Assembly: GCA_030671945.1 (NCBI GenBank)
Contig: DAOVHJ010000173.1
Location: 1-5,916, forward strand
Length of the DNA: 5,916 nt
Reading direction: 5' to 3'
DNA from: Candidatus Heimdallarchaeota archaeon
GTDB lineage: Archaea; Asgardarchaeota; Heimdallarchaeia; JABLTI01
How positions within the stretch are numbered: position 1 is the stretch's first letter; each line of letters begins with the position of its first letter. A program made the position numbers and the translations under genes. The notes under the pieces were generated by a model. The model did not search any database and was not told the origin of the DNA. It saw only the letters and a list, made by a program, of their open reading frames with translations. Below, in pieces: positions 5,501 through 5,916 of this stretch.

Positions 5501-5916
5501 TGAAGATCCTTGGGAAATCTTGGCTCCACTCCAAGATGGTAACCATAGCTTAAATATTAGACTCGAAGATGATACCGGTTTAGGTCTTTATCCTAACTTT
5601 GTTGAAGCTACTTTTGTTTTCATTATAGATGATATCGAATTGATTTATATGGTTCCAACTGATTTCACAACATATTACTACTATACCATGTATTATGGTG
5701 ATGAATTTAATTTCTCAATTAATATTCGAGATCGTGTTAATCAAACAGAAATTGTTGGTTTAAATGTTGATATCATAAAAGAAAATACAGCCATTAACCT
5801 TGTAGTTGCTACCTCTTCATTCAATTCTACTGTATATAATTTCACAATTAGCGCTTCCAATATTACCAATGCGGCTTATACTTTCATCGATTTTGAATTC
5901 TATCAATTCATTAGCA
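2559..5916 (+). CDS. Large secreted surface protein with tandem Ig-like repeats, partial, C-terminus off the right edge
   Basis: Seen: 1119 codons without a stop to the window end. Residues 1-28 form a signal peptide: KK near the start, then hydrophobic LYSLFFMILCLNSLFYL. The cleavage site is unclear, near the VEC at 27-29. An acidic, Pro-rich linker (about 30-65) follows. Residues about 65-313 form a domain I do not recognise, rich in Tyr, Trp and Asn, with only two Cys (165 and 255), possibly a disulfide. Residues about 314-1025 hold eight Ig-like modules. From about 1026 a different beta-rich segment begins. By eye there are about 29 N-x-S/T sequons, so heavy N-glycosylation is likely. Known: archaeal cell-surface and S-layer-type proteins often combine these features. 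Inferred: an extended stalk or adhesin outside the cell, probably anchored by a C-terminal segment beyond the window. Ligand unknown. Confidence 0.85.
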   Translation, partial: MLKKVSRLYSLFFMILCLNSLFYLTNVECEEPIVTPIAEVQGLPPSIEDEITVLPEVLAETTNTSGTYKNVAYFTQDSFVDLDANGYSFEWEKYDDIKDDALNFRAVDLIQRNDSGNPGIFWHPLDTFAQLRSTALIDGNRMNSTVFSPEYDVDTYIQGNVHFMCAGETYYSAYSNWTIRITLELFNPTTEQTSPITSVQGKFDDTDRNPANSPYFEGSPPPDGLWEGWVYEAVIPNTTRIPAGYRLRATYEGMCGSADYTGTAERMQLRSGQATYATEWTIDSTNDTYDNYYHIDSSLESIGMQLYMFQEKYPTIDLTGLENNTIYDMPTNGTVTVSSVSVSNRYRWDSDSFAFFDSPSIVSLPLTTGWHTLEIEAEDYFENKAIASFNIGYDSIASRVVLHSPANNSYVADGELLNFSIYDYTSVFYEWDKNTTMFPFTDPFDIYPSAEFVGPHQLTIHYTDPFRTELFEYFFVFDNAPPEILLVNVLNETTQPQGKNIDVTIDDISYPIDVQYRWDSDSFTTWSPVSGNLYRAYLPSTAGWHNLYVFANDTYGNSITKVFSFFTSITLLNVELYNLLNNSYYQGGNTVEVSIINDNGTVKYFWGNDPWSDGTVVFGIMTLSGPFALSSTPGTYMLTVIVGNPFDEQVEFKFLFMVDKEDPTVVQTNPLPDYNGTRFLESEVFYYTISDNWTDTTDLTVFYSVDNGRNLTLNTPFLIYLSGRSDGNHNLTIIAYDIAGNYYRYFITFIIDTTRPSTSVTITGQAIVDGFRYIPADTFVSVVVTDADPIWNSYYRWNSTIYVPFTDDFTLPAIEGYAKLDIYANDSIGNYRLQTYWLTIDDTAPTIDLLNLFNHTKINDITPISFNVEDINDDTVAYVESQWDLDASPSIRSPDFIVLLLALHLGETEAIIYLYTFDVVGNDYSVEYHFNLDFVAPTYNLVSTTNNSYLTGGEVIDFDVPSVDINKFLYKWDDDEDYLTAEDPWEILAPLQDGNHSLNIRLEDDTGLGLYPNFVEATFVFIIDDIELIYMVPTDFTTYYYYTMYYGDEFNFSINIRDRVNQTEIVGLNVDIIKENTAINLVVATSSFNSTVYNFTISASNITNAAYTFIDFEFYQFIS
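3498..5633 (+). repeat. Eight tandem Ig-like modules in the surface protein
   Basis: Each module shows three marks: an opening strand often written NNSYxxGG (at LNNSYYQGG and TTNNSYLTGG), a Y-x-W-D core, and a closing G-x-H-x-L-x-I then D-x-x-GN and a [FV]-x-[FI]-D-x-x-xP linker. The core Trp, or the equivalent residue, falls at 348, 431, 518, 606, 705 (Val), 797, 883 and 972, so the periods are 83, 87, 88, 99, 92, 86 and 89 residues. A second shared mark is a D/G-P-[FW] turn, as in FTDPFDI, SGPFALS and EDPWEIL. Repeats are diverged at DNA level, which points to old duplication rather than recent expansion. Confidence 0.8.

Overview
This AT-rich window most likely comes from an archaeon, and an Asgard-type genome is my best guess. 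The support is a eukaryote-like Ras-superfamily GTPase beside a very large, sequon-rich surface protein built of Ig-like repeats, short Shine-Dalgarno sites of the GGTG(A) type, TATA-like boxes, and at least one gene that looks leaderless. The domain-level call (archaeal) is firmer than the Asgard call. Neither could be tested by a database search here.

Layout. Positions 1-1345 (minus strand) hold a two-gene unit: an SPFH/band-7 protein (482-1345, TTG start) followed 7 bases later by the first 158 codons of an NAD-kinase-fold protein that runs off the left edge. Positions 1346-1535 are a divergent intergenic region with long A/T tracts and a TATA-like element. On the plus strand a 34-codon mini-ORF (1536-1640) overlaps, in an ATGA arrangement, the start of a 255-residue Ras-like GTPase (1637-2404) whose G3 and G4 motifs are altered. 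Positions 2405-2558 carry a T-run, a TATA-like box, a 9-bp perfect inverted repeat, a 12-bp palindrome and a second mini-ORF (27 codons) that ends in a TAATG overlap with the next start. From 2559 to the right edge lies one open reading frame of at least 1119 codons. It encodes a secreted protein with a signal peptide, an N-terminal domain I do not recognise, eight tandem Ig-like modules of about 83-99 residues marked by Y-x-W-D, and the start of a different domain.

How the genes may work together. The SPFH protein and the kinase-fold protein are probably co-transcribed and may act in one process, but the sequence does not show which. The GTPase and the surface protein point the same way and could be separately promoted neighbours. 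Nothing in the sequence proves a functional link between them. I see no rRNA, tRNA, CRISPR array, insertion sequence or phage gene.
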